A stretch of DNA of 41,487 bases, taken from NCBI RefSeq assembly GCF_003590855.1, contig NZ_QYUP01000109.1, positions 1-41,487 on the forward strand. The letters are read 5' to 3'. The DNA is from Massilia cavernae. Lineage in GTDB: Bacteria > Pseudomonadota > Gammaproteobacteria > Burkholderiales > Burkholderiaceae_D. Made by a program: the position numbers and the translations under genes. The notes below the pieces were generated by a model, which did not search any database, was not told where the DNA came from, and saw only the letters and a program-made list of their open reading frames with translations. Below, in pieces: positions 29,499 to 40,482 of the stretch (position 1 is the stretch's first letter; every line of letters begins with the position of its first letter).

Positions 29499-32400
29499 TT
29501 ACATATTGCGGCGGTACTGCCCGCCCACCTCGAACAGCGCGGTGGTGATCTGGCCGAGCGAGCAGACGCGCACCGCGTCCATCAGCTTCTCGAACACGTT
29601 GGCGTTGTCGATCGCCGCCTGCTGCAATGCCGCCAGTGCCTGCGGAGCTTCCGCCGCGTGGCGCTGGTGGAATTCCTCCAGGCGGGTCAGCTGCGACTGC
29701 TTTTCGTCGTCGGTCGAACGCGCCAGCTCGATGGTGGCCGGGGTCTCGCTGGCCTTCGGGTTGCGGAAGGTGTTGACGCCGATGATAGGGAGCGAGCCGT
29801 CGTGTTTCTTGTGCTCGTACAGCATCGACTCTTCCTGGATCTTGCCGCGCTGGTAGCCGGTTTCCATCGCGCCCAGCACGCCGCCGCGCTCGGCGATGCG
29901 CTCGAATTCCTGCAGCACCGCTTCCTCGACCATGTCGGTCAGTTCGTCGATGATGAACGAGCCCTGGTTCGGGTTCTCGTTCTTGGCCAGGCCCCATTCG
30001 CGGTTGATGATCAATTGAATTGCCAATGCCCTGCGCACCGACTCGTCGGTCGGCGTGGTGATCGCCTCGTCGTAGGCGTTGGTGTGCAGGCTGTTGCAGT
30101 TGTCGTAGATCGCGATCAGCGCCTGCAGCGTGGTGCGGATGTCGTTGAAGTCGATCTCCTGCGCGTGCAGCGAGCGGCCCGAAGTCTGGACGTGGTACTT
30201 CAGCTTCTGGCTGCGCTCGTTGGCGCCGTACTTGTCGCGCATCGTGATGGCCCAGATGCGGCGCGCCACGCGGCCCAGCACCGTGTATTCCGGGTCCATG
30301 CCGTTACTGAAGAAGAACGACAGGTTGGGCGCGAAGTCGTCGATGTGCATGCCGCGCGCGAGGTAGGCTTCCACGAAGGTGAAGCCGTTCGACAGCGTGA
30401 ACGCCAGCTGCGAGATCGGGTTCGCGCCCGCTTCGGCGATGTGGTAGCCGGAGATCGACACCGAGTAGAAGTTGCGCACCTGCTGGTGCACGAAGTATTC
30501 CTGGATGTCGCCCATGACCTTCAGCGAGAACTCGGTCGAGAAGATGCAGGTGTTCTGGCCCTGGTCTTCCTTCAGGATGTCGGCCTGCACCGTGCCGCGC
30601 ACGTTGGCCAGCACCCATTCGCGGATCTTGGCCGCTTCGTCGTCGGTCGGCTGGCGCTTGTTCTCTTCGATGAACTTGTCGATCTGCTGGTCGATGGCGG
30701 TGTTCATGAACATCGCCAGGATGGTCGGGGCAGGGCCGTTGATGGTCATCGACACACTGGTCGACGGGCTGCACAGGTTGAAGCCGTCGTACAGCACCTT
30801 CATGTCGTCCAGGGTGGCGATCGACACGCCCGAATTGCCGACCTTGCCGTAGATGTCGGGACGGATCGCCGGGTCGGCGCCGTACAGGGTCACCGAGTCG
30901 AACGCGGTCGACAGGCGCTTGGCGTCCATGCCGGTCGAGACCAGCTTGAAGCGGCGGTTGGTGCGGAAGGCGTCGCCTTCGCCGGCGAACATGCGGGTCG
31001 GGTCTTCGCCCTCGCGCTTGAACGCGAACACGCCGGCGGTGTACGGGAACGAGCCCGGCACGTTTTCCAGCATCAGGAAGCGCAGCACTTCGCCGTGGTC
31101 TTCGTACTTCGGCAGCGCCACCTTGCGGATCGCGGTGCCGGACAAGGTGCGCTGGACCAGCTGGGTGCGGATTTCCTTGTCGCGGATCTTGACGACGTAG
31201 TCGTCGCCCGAGTAGGCGGCCTGCATGTCGGGCCACATCGCCAGCAGCTTCCTGGCGCCGCTATCCATCGCGTGATCGCGCTCGAGGATCAGGTCGTCGA
31301 AGTCCGCGCCCTTGCCGGCGGCGGCCAACATGCGCTTCGACTCCGACAGCTGCTGGCGTTCGCGCGCCAGCGTCACCTGCTTCCGGGTGTTCTTGTGATA
31401 GCCGCGCACGGTGTCGGAGATCTCGGCCAGGTAGCGCGCCCTGCTTGGGGGCACGATCACGTTCTTGCCGCTCGAGTGGCGGATCGACAGCGCGGCCAGC
31501 TTGCTGGCGCTGGTCTTCAGGCCGAATCCGGCAAGCTTCGGCAGCAGGCCCTGGTACAGCGCGGTGACGCCGTCGTCGTTGAAGCGCGATGCCTGGGTAC
31601 CGTAGACCGGCATCTGGTCCGGGCTCTGGCTCCACAGTTCGCGGTTGCGCTGGTACTGCTTGGCGACGTCGCGCAGCGCATCCTGCGCGCCCTTGCGGTC
31701 GAACTTGTTGATGGCGATGAGGTCGGCGAAATCGAGCATGTCGATTTTTTCCAGCTGCGAGGCGGCGCCGAATTCCGGCGTCATCACGTACATCGACAGG
31801 TCGACGTGCGGCACGATGGCGGCGTCGCCCTGGCCGATGCCGGAGGTCTCGACGATCACCAGGTCGAAGCCCGCCACCTTGCAGGCTGCGATCACGTCGG
31901 GCAGCGCCTGCGAGATTTCCGAGCCGGCTTCGCGGGTCGCGAGCGAGCGCATGAACACGCGCGTCTGGCTGTTCCATGGGTTGATCGCGTTCATGCGGAT
32001 GCGGTCGCCCAGCAGCGCGCCGCCGGACTTGCGGCGCGATGGGTCGATCGAGATCACCGCGATGTTCAGCGCGTCGCCCTGGTCGAGGCGGATGCGGCGG
32101 ATCAGTTCATCGGTCAGCGACGACTTGCCGGCGCCGCCGGTGCCGGTGATGCCCAGCACGGGGACGTGCAGGCCTTCGGCCGCCTCAATGATTTCCTTGC
32201 GCAGCGAGTCCGCCGCCTTGCCGTTTTCCAGCGCGGTGATCAGCTGGGCCAGCGGGCGGTGGCGCGAAGCCACGTCGCCGGTTTGCAGCGGCGCCAGCGA
32301 GGTTGGAGAGTAGTCCGACAGGTCGATGTCGCAGGCCCGCACCATCGACTGGATCATGCCGACCAGGCCCATGTGCTGGCCGTCCTGCGGGCTGAAGATG

Positions 32401-32786
32401 CGGGTGACGCCGTAGGCGTGCAGTTCGGCGATTTCGGACGGGACGATCACGCCGCCGCCGCCGCCGAACACCTTGATGTGGGCGCCGCCGCGCTCGCGCA
32501 GCAGGTCGATCATGTACTTGAAGTATTCGACGTGGCCGCCCTGGTAGCTGGAGATGGCGATGCCCTGCACGTCTTCGGCCAGCGCGGCGGTGACGACTTC
32601 GTCGACCGAGCGGTTGTGGCCGAGGTGGACCACTTCGACGCCGTTCGACTGCAGGATGCGGCGCATGATGTTGATCGATGCGTCGTGGCCGTCGAACAGC
32701 GAAGCCGCCGTGACGAAGCGCACCTTGTTGGACAGTTTTGGCTGGTCGGGATTGGCCAGCTTGGCGGCAGGGGTCTGGTCGTTCAT
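29499..32786 (-). CDS. icmF: Fused isobutyryl-CoA mutase IcmF
   Basis: The 1095-residue protein joins three parts in one chain: a B12-binding domain (FDGHDAS with cobalt-ligand His34), a MeaB-like GTPase chaperone domain (P-loop GTGGAGKSS at 215-223) and the mutase TIM-barrel domain (from about residue 540). That order defines IcmF, which rearranges isobutyryl-CoA and n-butyryl-CoA using adenosylcobalamin and GTP. It links branched-chain and short-chain acyl-CoA metabolism. The ATG at 32784-32786 has AAGGA at 7-base spacing; the upstream extension is spurious. A MerR-like palindrome lies 36-55 bp upstream. Confidence 0.95.
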   Translation of the reverse strand: MNDQTPAAKLANPDQPKLSNKVRFVTAASLFDGHDASINIMRRILQSNGVEVVHLGHNRSVDEVVTAALAEDVQGIAISSYQGGHVEYFKYMIDLLRERGGAHIKVFGGGGGVIVPSEIAELHAYGVTRIFSPQDGQHMGLVGMIQSMVRACDIDLSDYSPTSLAPLQTGDVASRHRPLAQLITALENGKAADSLRKEIIEAAEGLHVPVLGITGTGGAGKSSLTDELIRRIRLDQGDALNIAVISIDPSRRKSGGALLGDRIRMNAINPWNSQTRVFMRSLATREAGSEISQALPDVIAACKVAGFDLVIVETSGIGQGDAAIVPHVDLSMYVMTPEFGAASQLEKIDMLDFADLIAINKFDRKGAQDALRDVAKQYQRNRELWSQSPDQMPVYGTQASRFNDDGVTALYQGLLPKLAGFGLKTSASKLAALSIRHSSGKNVIVPPSRARYLAEISDTVRGYHKNTRKQVTLARERQQLSESKRMLAAAGKGADFDDLILERDHAMDSGARKLLAMWPDMQAAYSGDDYVVKIRDKEIRTQLVQRTLSGTAIRKVALPKYEDHGEVLRFLMLENVPGSFPYTAGVFAFKREGEDPTRMFAGEGDAFRTNRRFKLVSTGMDAKRLSTAFDSVTLYGADPAIRPDIYGKVGNSGVSIATLDDMKVLYDGFNLCSPSTSVSMTINGPAPTILAMFMNTAIDQQIDKFIEENKRQPTDDEAAKIREWVLANVRGTVQADILKEDQGQNTCIFSTEFSLKVMGDIQEYFVHQQVRNFYSVSISGYHIAEAGANPISQLAFTLSNGFTFVEAYLARGMHIDDFAPNLSFFFSNGMDPEYTVLGRVARRIWAITMRDKYGANERSQKLKYHVQTSGRSLHAQEIDFNDIRTTLQALIAIYDNCNSLHTNAYDEAITTPTDESVRRALAIQLIINREWGLAKNENPNQGSFIIDELTDMVEEAVLQEFERIAERGGVLGAMETGYQRGKIQEESMLYEHKKHDGSLPIIGVNTFRNPKASETPATIELARSTDDEKQSQLTRLEEFHQRHAAEAPQALAALQQAAIDNANVFEKLMDAVRVCSLGQITTALFEVGGQYRRNM

Positions 32787-32821
32787 TGATGTTCCTTGCG
32801 ATATCGTTCTGGTACGGTATA

Positions 32822-32841
32822 TGACGTTTACGTTAACGTCA
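32822..32841 (-). promoter_or_regulatory. MerR/LiuR-like palindrome in the icmF promoter
   Basis: TGACGTTTACGTTAACGTCA is palindromic at 18 of 20 positions. On the minus strand it starts within a -35-like TTGACG and extends toward a weak -10, the layout used by MerR-family activators. It resembles the operators I recall for LiuR-type regulators of branched-chain acyl-CoA degradation, which fits icmF. No such regulator is encoded in the window. Confidence 0.6.
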
Positions 32842-32905
32842 AGCAGAGGGAAAAAAGCGGCGGATGCGGCCTCGGCGGCAGCCACGCTTATCCGCCCTAC
32901 GGGTC

Positions 32906-35900
32906 TTACGCTACCTGCTGGTTGATGTTGCCAGCCAGCAAGCGAGCTTTTTCCGTGCGGAAGTTGGCAACCGCCTTTTCCTTCACATGCCCGAAGCCGC
33001 GGATCTGTTCCGGCAGGTTCGCCAGCTCGACCGCCTTCGCGTGGTTGCCCGCATCCAGCGCAGCCACCAGGGCGTCAATCATCTCACGGTATTCACCGAT
33101 AAGCGCGCGCTCCATCCTGCGCTCTTCGGTGTAGCCGAAGATGTCGAAGACGCCGCCGCGCAGGCCCTTGAATTTGGCCAGCAGCTTGAACGCGCTCCAC
33201 ATCCACGAACCGAATTGCGCCTTGACCAGGTGGCCCTTGCCGTCCTTCTTCGCCAGCAGCGGCGGGGCAAGGTGGAACTTGAGCGAGAAGTCGCCGTCGA
33301 ACTGCGACTTGAGCTGCTCGACGAAGCGGCCGTCGGTGTACAGGCGCGCCACTTCGTATTCGTCCTTGTAGGCCATCAGCTTGAAGTAGTACTTCGCCAC
33401 CGCGGTAGCCAGCTTGCTGCCCAGGCCCTGCGCCGCTTCCGCGTCGCGCACCTTCGACACCAGCTGCACGTACTGCTCCGCATAGGCAGCGTCCTGGTAG
33501 GCGGTCAGGAACTCGACGCGCTTCCTGATGATGCTGTCCAGGCTCTGCGGCATCTGCACGACGATGGCTTGCGTCGGCGTGCAGATGCGCTCGACCTTCT
33601 TCAGGTCCACCGCCGCGCGGCGGCCCCACAGGAAGCTGCGCTTGTTCGATTCGATGCCGACGCCATTCAGTTCGATCGCGCGCAGCAGCGACGCTTCGTT
33701 CAGCGGAATGCGGCCCTTCTGCCATGCGTAACCGAGCATGAACAGGTTGGCGGCGATCGAGTCGCCCATCAGCGCGGTCGCCAGCTTGGTGGCGTCGATG
33801 AAGTCGGCCGCATCGATTGCAGGTGCGCCAACCGATTCGTTGATCAGCGCGCGCACCTGGGCGGCCGGGAACTGCCAGTCGGCGTTCTGCGCGAAGGTGC
33901 CGGGCGGCTGCTCGTGCAGGTTGATGACGGCCATGGTGCGGCCCGGACGCATCTTCGAAATCGCGTCCTGCGCGCCGGCAGTCAGCATGTCGCAGCCGAG
34001 GATCAGGTCCGCTTCGCCGGTGGCGATGCGCTGCGCGCGCAGGTGGGCCGGGGTCTTGGCGACCTTGACGTGCGAGGTGACCGAGCCGTTTTTCTGCGAC
34101 ATGCCGGTCATGTCCAGCACCGAGGCGCCCTTGCCTTCGAGGTGGGCGGCCATGCCCATCAACGCGCCGACGGTGATTACGCCGGTGCCGCCGATGCCGT
34201 TGATCAGGATGTTGTACGGCTGTTCGACCGACGGCAGCGCCGGCAGCGGCAACGCGCCGAAGCCGTCGTCCTCGTTGTTCTTGGCCACGCCGGTCTTCGA
34301 TTTCTTCACGGTGCCGCCTTCGACCGTGACGAAGCTCGGGCAGAAGCCCTTGGTGCATGAGAAGTCCTTGTTGCAGGAAGATTGGTCGATGGTGCGCTTG
34401 CGGCCGAATTCGGTTTCCTTCGGCAGGATCGACACGCAGTTCGACTGCACGCCGCAGTCGCCGCAGCCTTCGCAGACGGCGTCGTTGATGACCACGCGCT
34501 TGTTAGGGTCGGGGAACTGGCCCTTCTTGCGGCGGCGGCGCTTCTCGGCGGCGCAGGTCTGGTCGTAGATGATGACCGAGACGCCTTCGATATCGCGCAA
34601 TTCGCGCTGGATCGCGTCCATCTCCTTGCGGTCGTGCAGGGTGACGATCGCGGGCAGGCTGGAACGGTCGCTGTAGCGCGACAGGTCTTCGGTCACCAGC
34701 GCGATGCGCTTGATGCCCTCGGCCGCCATCTGCTGGGCGATCAGCGGCACCGAGGTGGTGCCGTCGACCGGCTGGCCGCCGGTCATCGCGACCGCGTCGT
34801 TGTACAGGATCTTGTAGGTGATGTTGACGTTCGCCGCCACCGCCGCGCGGATCGCCAGGTAGCCCGAGTGGAAGTAGGTGCCGTCGCCCAGGTTCTGGAA
34901 CACGTGCGGGATCTTCGAGAACGCGGCCTGGCCGATCCACGGCGCGCCTTCGCCGCCCATGTGGGTGGTCAGCTTGTTCATCTCGGGGTAGATCGAGGTC
35001 GCCATCACGTGGCAGCCGATGCCGGCCAGCGCCAGGCTGCCTTCCGGTACCTTGGTCGAGGTGTTGTGCGGGCAGCCGGAGCAATAGAACGCCGGGCGGA
35101 ACGGGGTGTTGTTGGCCTTCTTGAGGACCGCGTCCTTGGCGTCGAGGAAGGCCAGGCGGTCGCGGATCTGGTCGCAGGTCTTTTCGTCGGTGACCAGGCG
35201 CGCCACGCGCGAGGCGATCACGCGCGCCACTTGCGATACCGAGAAATCGGCCTTGGAGGTCAGCAGCCATTCGCCGCGCGGCGCGACCCATTCGCCTTTT
35301 TCGTTGAACTTGCCGATCACGCGCGGACGCACGTCGTCGCGCCAGTTGTACAGCTGTTCCTTGAGCTGGTATTCGACGATCTGGCGCTTCTCTTCGACCA
35401 CCAGGATCTCGTCCAGGCCCTGGGCGAATTCGCGCACGCTGTCCGGTTCCAGCGGCCATGGCATCGCCACCTTGAACAGGCGCAGACCCACTTCCCGGGC
35501 CATCTTCTCGTCGATGCCGAGGTCGGCCAGCGCTTCCAGCACGTCGAGGTAGGACTTGCCGGAGGCGATGATGCCAAGCTTGGCGTCAGGGCTGTCGATG
35601 GTGACGTGATTGAGCTTGTTCTCGCGCGCATAGGCCAGCGCCGCGTAGATCTTGTAGTCCTGCATCAGCGCTTCCTGGTTGCGCGCCTGCTGGCCCAGCG
35701 GGATGCTGGACAGGCGTGCATTCAGGCCGCCTTCCGGCATCTGGAAGTCCTGCGGGATCTTGACGGTGACGCGGAACGGGTCGGCGTCGATCGAGGCCGA
35801 CGATTCGACCGTGTCGGCCAGCGCCTTGAAGGCGACGGTGCAGCCGGAGAAGCGCGACATGGCCCAGCCGTGGATGCCGAGGTCGAGGTATTCCTGCACA

Positions 35901-36472
35901 TTGCATGGATACAGGACCGGGATCATCGAGGCCGAGAACAGGTGGTCGGACTGGTGCGGCAGGGTCGACGAATAGGCGCCGTGGTCGTCGCCGGCCACCA
36001 GCAGCACGCCGCCGTGCTTCGAGGTGCCGGCATGGTTCATGTGCTTGAAGACGTCGCCGCAGCGGTCCACGCCAGGGCCTTTGCCGTACCACATGGCGAA
36101 CACGCCGTCGTATTTCGCCGGGCCGATCAGGTCGACCTGCTGCGAACCCCACACCGCGGTCGCGGCCAGGTCTTCGTTGACGCCGGGGACGAACTGCACA
36201 TGGTGGGCTTCGAGGTGCTTCTTCGCCTTCCACAGGTTTTCATCGAGGCCGCCCAGCGGGGAGCCGCGGTAGCCGGACACGAAACCAGCGGTGTTCAGGC
36301 CTTCGGCGGCGTCGCGCACGCGCTGCATCATCGGCAGGCGCACCAGCGCCTGGATGCCGGACAGGAAGATGTTCCCGGTGGTGGCGGTGTACTTGTCGTC
36401 GAGGGTGACCGTGGTCAGGCGGGATGCGATTTCCTGCGCGGCAGGCGCGATCGCCGAGGTGTCGTCTGGCAT
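32906..36472 (-). CDS. Fused indolepyruvate ferredoxin oxidoreductase family protein
   Basis: This 1188-residue 2-oxoacid oxidoreductase has the pyruvate-ferredoxin-oxidoreductase alpha-like N-terminal region ([19 protein letters not shown]), a thiamine-diphosphate-binding region (GDGTYFHSG near 524, [11 protein letters not shown]), a ferredoxin-like cysteine cluster (CEGCGDCG near 666, then CNKDFSC) and a gamma-like domain (INGIGGTGV near 755). It decarboxylates aryl or branched 2-oxoacids to acyl-CoA with reduced ferredoxin. The ATG at 36470-36472 has GGAG at 6-base spacing; a TTG four codons earlier is less likely. It lies 119 bp upstream of icmF in the same direction, and the two may share a role in branched-chain oxoacid catabolism. 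Confidence 0.93.
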   Translation of the reverse strand: MPDDTSAIAPAAQEIASRLTTVTLDDKYTATTGNIFLSGIQALVRLPMMQRVRDAAEGLNTAGFVSGYRGSPLGGLDENLWKAKKHLEAHHVQFVPGVNEDLAATAVWGSQQVDLIGPAKYDGVFAMWYGKGPGVDRCGDVFKHMNHAGTSKHGGVLLVAGDDHGAYSSTLPHQSDHLFSASMIPVLYPCNVQEYLDLGIHGWAMSRFSGCTVAFKALADTVESSASIDADPFRVTVKIPQDFQMPEGGLNARLSSIPLGQQARNQEALMQDYKIYAALAYARENKLNHVTIDSPDAKLGIIASGKSYLDVLEALADLGIDEKMAREVGLRLFKVAMPWPLEPDSVREFAQGLDEILVVEEKRQIVEYQLKEQLYNWRDDVRPRVIGKFNEKGEWVAPRGEWLLTSKADFSVSQVARVIASRVARLVTDEKTCDQIRDRLAFLDAKDAVLKKANNTPFRPAFYCSGCPHNTSTKVPEGSLALAGIGCHVMATSIYPEMNKLTTHMGGEGAPWIGQAAFSKIPHVFQNLGDGTYFHSGYLAIRAAVAANVNITYKILYNDAVAMTGGQPVDGTTSVPLIAQQMAAEGIKRIALVTEDLSRYSDRSSLPAIVTLHDRKEMDAIQRELRDIEGVSVIIYDQTCAAEKRRRRKKGQFPDPNKRVVINDAVCEGCGDCGVQSNCVSILPKETEFGRKRTIDQSSCNKDFSCTKGFCPSFVTVEGGTVKKSKTGVAKNNEDDGFGALPLPALPSVEQPYNILINGIGGTGVITVGALMGMAAHLEGKGASVLDMTGMSQKNGSVTSHVKVAKTPAHLRAQRIATGEADLILGCDMLTAGAQDAISKMRPGRTMAVINLHEQPPGTFAQNADWQFPAAQVRALINESVGAPAIDAADFIDATKLATALMGDSIAANLFMLGYAWQKGRIPLNEASLLRAIELNGVGIESNKRSFLWGRRAAVDLKKVERICTPTQAIVVQMPQSLDSIIRKRVEFLTAYQDAAYAEQYVQLVSKVRDAEAAQGLGSKLATAVAKYYFKLMAYKDEYEVARLYTDGRFVEQLKSQFDGDFSLKFHLAPPLLAKKDGKGHLVKAQFGSWMWSAFKLLAKFKGLRGGVFDIFGYTEERRMERALIGEYREMIDALVAALDAGNHAKAVELANLPEQIRGFGHVKEKAVANFRTEKARLLAGNINQQVA

Positions 36473-36550
36473 GTGAGGCTCCAAAATGGTAATTCAGAAT
36501 TCTCGGGCAGGAGTGGCGCCGGGTAAGCGCCGGTCCTGCCGGGGAGGGTG

Positions 36551-36598
36551 CCGCTGTTAGCGGACTTGCCGGCCGTTTCCGTGGGCGGAATCACGGCC
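36551..36598. other. Hairpins between the LysR and oxidoreductase genes
   Basis: CCGCT/AGCGG (36551-36563) and GGCCGTTTCC (36571-36580) with GGAA-TC-ACGGCC (36587-36598, two-base bulge) can fold in the 219-bp gap. Neither has a T tract on either strand. They may mark the end of the LysR transcript or leader structure of the oxidoreductase. Confidence 0.3.
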
Positions 36599-36691
36599 AG
36601 TGCGCGAGTGTAATGACCTTCCCCGCGGTAGGGAAATAGGCTTTCGGGATGGGGGTATAAGAATTTATGATGGGGCTTGTTGCGCTGCCGC

Positions 36692-37624
36692 TTATTTGGG
36701 CAGGTGGGCGCCGCGCCATGCGCCCCGTTCGCACAAGTCGCGCGCGACCTGGTGCACCAGCCGGCCGACCGCGGCGGCGGCGTTGGTCAGCGGGATGTTC
36801 TTCGAGGCGCACAGGGTGACGCTGCGCGCCAGCGCCGGGCTGTGGATGGGGCGCGCCACCAGGGCGCCGCTTTCGACCTGGTCCTGCAGCGGCGCGGCCG
36901 GCAGCAGGGTGGCGCCCATGTCGGCCAGCAGGGCCGACTTGAGGATGGCGATCGAGTTGATCTCGATGACGTTGGCCAGCGCCAGGCCGGCCGCGTGGGC
37001 GGCGTTTTCGATGCGCGGTCGCACGCCCTGCTGCTGGGCGGGCAGGATCAGGGTGCGCCCGAGCGCGTCGGCAAACGCGACGCTGGCGCCGCCGGGGTCC
37101 AGGGCCGAGCCGGCGCGGCAGATGAACATCAGGTCTTCCTCGATCAGCGGGGTGCTGGTGAAGGCGCCGAGCTGGCCGTCGTCGAACAGCACGGCCAGGT
37201 TGATGCGGCCAGACCTGAGTTGTTCGGACAGGTTGCCGGACAGTTCCTCGGTCAGCTGCAGCGTGATCTCGGGGTAGTGCTCGCGGGTGGCCATCAGCAG
37301 CGGCAGCGCCAGCGCGCCCGAGATGCTGTGCGGCAGGCCGAGGGTGACGCTGCCGGACGGGCGCGTGGTCGACTGGGTGACGGCCGAGCGGGCGTCGGCC
37401 ACCTGTTTCAGGATCGCCTGGGCATGCTCGTAGAACACCTTGCCGGCGTCGGTGCACAACACCCCTTGCGCCGAACGGTGCAGCAGCCGGGCGCCGAGCT
37501 CATCCTCGAGCTGGCGCAGCTGCTGGGTCAGGGCCGGCTGGGCGACATGCAGCACCAGTGCCGCGCGCGACAGCGAGCCATGGTCGACAATCGCGACGAA
37601 GTACCGGAGTTGGCGTAATTCCAT
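36692..37624 (-). CDS. LysR-family transcriptional regulator
   Basis: The 310-residue protein has the standard N-terminal winged helix-turn-helix (MELRQLRYFVAIVDHGSLSR, then AALVLHVAQPALTQQLRQLE) and a C-terminal periplasmic-binding-protein-like effector domain. The ATG at 37622-37624 begins the classical LysR start; a longer frame has no basis. It is most like the Nac/CynR-type group by eye, but the target is unknown. It is transcribed toward the oxidoreductase gene and away from the HD-GYP gene, sharing a 129-bp region with the latter, so either could be regulated. Confidence 0.9.
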   Translation of the reverse strand: MELRQLRYFVAIVDHGSLSRAALVLHVAQPALTQQLRQLEDELGARLLHRSAQGVLCTDAGKVFYEHAQAILKQVADARSAVTQSTTRPSGSVTLGLPHSISGALALPLLMATREHYPEITLQLTEELSGNLSEQLRSGRINLAVLFDDGQLGAFTSTPLIEEDLMFICRAGSALDPGGASVAFADALGRTLILPAQQQGVRPRIENAAHAAGLALANVIEINSIAILKSALLADMGATLLPAAPLQDQVESGALVARPIHSPALARSVTLCASKNIPLTNAAAAVGRLVHQVARDLCERGAWRGAHLPK

Positions 37625-37753
37625 GTTGCGTAAACCCAAAAGAAATTTCAAAAATGCAATTTAAATGCCTGAAAGAAACGCCACGATGAAACAGAAGCGA
37701 TATACTCGATTCACCACCCGGTTTGCGGGATTAGACCACGCCTACCTGCCACT

Positions 37754-38974
37754 ATGCTCAAAAATGTCGACGCCTCGCAATTGAAGGTCGGGATGTTCAT
37801 CCATGACCTGAGCTGTGACTGGATGACCCATCCCTTCGTGCGCAACAAGCTGCTGCTGCGCACCCAGGACGAGATTCGCAAGATCGTCGATGCGGGCATT
37901 CACGACGTCGTGATCGACGTTTCGCGCGGGCTCGACGTCGCGGATGCGCCCACCGTGGAGGAAACGGCGGCGCGTACCGAGGCCGCGCTGGCCGAGATCG
38001 CGGCCAGGCCGGCGGTCGTCGCCCGCACGTCGCTGGGCGAGGAGCTGCGCCGCGCGGCCGAGATCCGCCAGCAGGCGGCGGCGATGGTGCGCAGCGTGAT
38101 GCAGGACGCGCGCCTGGGCAAGGCGATCGAGGTCGACCGGGTGGCGCCGGTGGTGCAGGACATTACCGAATCGATCCTGCGCAATCCGGGCGCGCTGGTC
38201 GGCCTGCTGCGCATCAAGAACAAGGACGACTACACCTTCCTGCATTCGGTCAGCGTGTGCGCGCTGCTGGTGTCGTTCTGCCGCGCGCGCGGGCTGGATG
38301 CGGAAACCACTTACCAGGCCGGTTTGGGCGGGCTGCTGCACGATACCGGCAAGGCGCTGGTGCCGGACGCGATCCTGAACAAGCCGGGCAGCCTGACCGA
38401 TGAAGAATTCGACATCATCCGCAAGCACCCGAAGGACGGCTACGACATCCTGCGCAAGTCGCCCGAAATCGGCCAGATCCCGCTCGACATCACGCTGCAC
38501 CACCATGAGCGCCACGACGGCAGCGGCTATCCCGGCAAGCAGGCCGGCGCCGCGATCAGCGAGCTGGTCCAGATGGCGGCGATCGTCGACGTGTACGACG
38601 CCATCACCGCCGACCGCTGCTACCACAAGGGCATGTCGGCGGCGGAAGCGCTGCGCAAGATCTACGAGTGGAGCAAGTTCCACTTCAACCCGGTGTTCGT
38701 GCAGGAGTTCATGCGCTGCGTCGGGATCTACCCGGTCGGCACCATGGTGATGCTGGAATCGGGGCGGCTTGGCGTGGTCATCGAGGCGCACGAAACCAAT
38801 CTGCTGGCGCCGAAGGTCAACGTGTTCTTCCACACCAAACAAAACGCCTATATCAGGCCGGAGACGGTCGACCTGTCGCGCGCGCTCGGCTTCGGCGGCG
38901 GCGACAAGATCGTGCGCCACGAATCGCCGCAGAAGTGGAACGTCGACCCGATGCGCTTCATGCTGCTGGCCTGA
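37754..38974 (+). CDS. HD-GYP cyclic-di-GMP phosphodiesterase with DUF3391
   Basis: The 406-residue cytoplasmic protein has an N-terminal DUF3391-like domain (about 1-140) and an HD-GYP domain with metal-binding HDTGK (196-200) and HHERHDGSGYP (250-260), both intact. It should hydrolyse cyclic-di-GMP. A TATACT -10-like element lies at 37701-37706. Its gene converges on a GGDEF gene 14 bp away, so synthesis and breakdown enzymes are adjacent. The C-terminal tail (from about 325) is a short beta-rich extension common in this subfamily. Confidence 0.93.
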   Translation: MLKNVDASQLKVGMFIHDLSCDWMTHPFVRNKLLLRTQDEIRKIVDAGIHDVVIDVSRGLDVADAPTVEETAARTEAALAEIAARPAVVARTSLGEELRRAAEIRQQAAAMVRSVMQDARLGKAIEVDRVAPVVQDITESILRNPGALVGLLRIKNKDDYTFLHSVSVCALLVSFCRARGLDAETTYQAGLGGLLHDTGKALVPDAILNKPGSLTDEEFDIIRKHPKDGYDILRKSPEIGQIPLDITLHHHERHDGSGYPGKQAGAAISELVQMAAIVDVYDAITADRCYHKGMSAAEALRKIYEWSKFHFNPVFVQEFMRCVGIYPVGTMVMLESGRLGVVIEAHETNLLAPKVNVFFHTKQNAYIRPETVDLSRALGFGGGDKIVRHESPQKWNVDPMRFMLLA

Positions 38975-38983
38975 GCGGCCAGC
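38965..38983. terminator. Hairpin over the HD-GYP stop codon
   Basis: GCTGGCC (38965-38971), loop TGAGC and GGCCAGC (38977-38983) form a perfect 7-bp stem with the stop codon in the loop, between two convergent genes. No T tract follows on either strand, so a bidirectional terminator is only possible. Confidence 0.3.
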
Positions 38984-38988
38984 CAAAC

Positions 38989-40038
38989 TCAGAAAAATTC
39001 CGCCGTAGCGTTGGAGGCGACCGCCTGCAGCTGGCCGCCCGAGACCAGCTGGTCGTAGTGGCAGGCCTGGTTGCGGCCGTTGCTCTTGGCGTAGTACAGG
39101 GCCTGGTCGGCCCGTCCCAGGATGTTCACCGGCGACTCGTAGGCGCTGATGCCGACGAAGCCCACGCTGACCGTGACCCGGCCCACCTGCGGGAACTCGT
39201 AGCTCTCGACGTTGGTGCGGAAGCGGTCGATGATCTTTTGCGCGTTGACCAGCGAGGTGGAGCGCAGCAGCACGACGAATTCCTCGCCGCCAAAGCGGAA
39301 CACGCGGTCCTGGGCGCGGAACGAGGACTGCAGCAAGTTGGCGATCAGGATCAGCACTTCGTCGCCGTACAGGTGGCCGAACTTGTCGTTGACCGCCTTG
39401 AAATGGTCGACGTCGACCACCGCCAGCCATTGCTTCTCGGAATCAACATGCTGGCGCCGCTCGGGCTGGCCCGGCAGCGGCGGCGGCGCCGGTTCGTGCT
39501 CGGCGGTGACCTGGACCATCTTGTTGAGCTGGTCGTCGAAGGTCTTGCGGTTGAGCAGGCCGGTGAGCGAGTCGCGCTCGCTGTAGTCGAGCAGGTTCTG
39601 GAAATTGCGGTAGACACTGACGATGCCGCCGATGACGTGGATGGTGTCGCTGGAGTAAGGGTGCGGGTGGACGATTTCGAGGCAGGTGGTGACCTTGTCG
39701 CCCATCCAGATCGGCAACCACAGGATGCGCCTGCCGTCGGCGGTGATCGCTTCGACGCTGTCCTCGTGCTGCGCAATGCAGGCGCCCAGCTCGGGGTAGC
39801 CGGACAGCGGTTCGTCCAGCTGGGCGCTGTCGGGCTGGTCGAAGAGGCGCGGCGGCAGGCCGGCGCCAACCATCGCGCGGGGACGGACGAACTTCTGGCC
39901 ACGGACAGTGTTGATGGCGAGCACGCGGGTTTGCAGCGCGCCGGCCAGTTCCTGCACCGCCGAAATCGCCGAGATGTCGAGCATCGTGTGATCGCGGTGG
40001 CCGGTCATGTCCACCATGTGTCTCAGAAGTGAATCCAT
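38989..40038 (-). CDS. GGDEF diguanylate cyclase with N-terminal sensor-like domain
   Basis: The 349-residue protein has an N-terminal region of about 150 residues of GAF-like character and a C-terminal GGDEF domain with active GGEEF (250-254) and an inhibitory RxxD site (RAQD, 241-244) five residues upstream. It should make cyclic-di-GMP with product feedback. A Pro-rich insertion (about 176-202) interrupts the early part of the GGDEF domain. The ATG at 40036-40038 is preferred to a TTG nine codons upstream; neither has a strong ribosome site. It has no membrane segment. Confidence 0.9.
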   Translation of the reverse strand: MDSLLRHMVDMTGHRDHTMLDISAISAVQELAGALQTRVLAINTVRGQKFVRPRAMVGAGLPPRLFDQPDSAQLDEPLSGYPELGACIAQHEDSVEAITADGRRILWLPIWMGDKVTTCLEIVHPHPYSSDTIHVIGGIVSVYRNFQNLLDYSERDSLTGLLNRKTFDDQLNKMVQVTAEHEPAPPPLPGQPERRQHVDSEKQWLAVVDVDHFKAVNDKFGHLYGDEVLILIANLLQSSFRAQDRVFRFGGEEFVVLLRSTSLVNAQKIIDRFRTNVESYEFPQVGRVTVSVGFVGISAYESPVNILGRADQALYYAKSNGRNQACHYDQLVSGGQLQAVASNATAEFF

Positions 40039-40482
40039 GTCGTTCTCAGAAATGTAATCAAGCAACTAGGCCCAGCTCAGGAATAACCGCGTCCAATCCT
40101 CAACTTAGCAAAGGCGCACTGAGAAGCCAAGCACAGGCAATTCCAAAGAACAGCATTGCAGGATAATAGTTTTTTGCATATTTGGCAATTGCTGCGTGCA
40201 CCCGTCAGCCCTACAGCGCGATTCTAACGCCGTGTGCGTGCGCGACGACATGCTGGCGGTAAATTTATCTTTCTGGATACACACGTTGCCAAAGCATCCA
40301 GAAAAGCATCAAGTAGTTCCACATGGAAAATTTGTGCGCAGTCAAATTGCCGTGTGGCATCGAAATATATAGTGGACTCAATGGCGCAAGAATTGAAGTA
40401 CGGAAAAAATCTTCAAGGAAAGCAACTTACCGCTGTCCAACCGCGCCAGGGCTTTGTGTCGAACTTTAGCGAAGGAGTTGTC
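40039..40482. other. Intergenic region upstream of the flp pilin gene
   Basis: This 444-bp A+T-richer region separates the divergent GGDEF and flp genes. It contains a 9-bp perfect inverted repeat, TTTCTGGAT (40270-40278) and ATCCAGAAA (40296-40304), a TATAGT element at 40368-40373 that may be the flp -10 box, and a GAAGGAG ribosome site before flp. An upstream in-frame extension of flp does not look coding. No RNA gene was recognised. Confidence 0.55.

Noticed and set aside
29658..32789. A 1043-codon open frame antisense to icmF
   Set aside because: It is the mirror of a highly conserved gene in G+C-rich DNA; its translation is rich in Arg, Gly, His and Val with no family features.
34382..36526. 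A 714-codon open frame antisense to the oxidoreductase
   Set aside because: No domain, biased composition, and complete overlap with a well-supported gene.
40234..40482. N-terminal extension of the Flp pilin
   Set aside because: The in-frame upstream sequence is A+T-rich, has no leader character, and the ATG at 40483 has the strong ribosome site.
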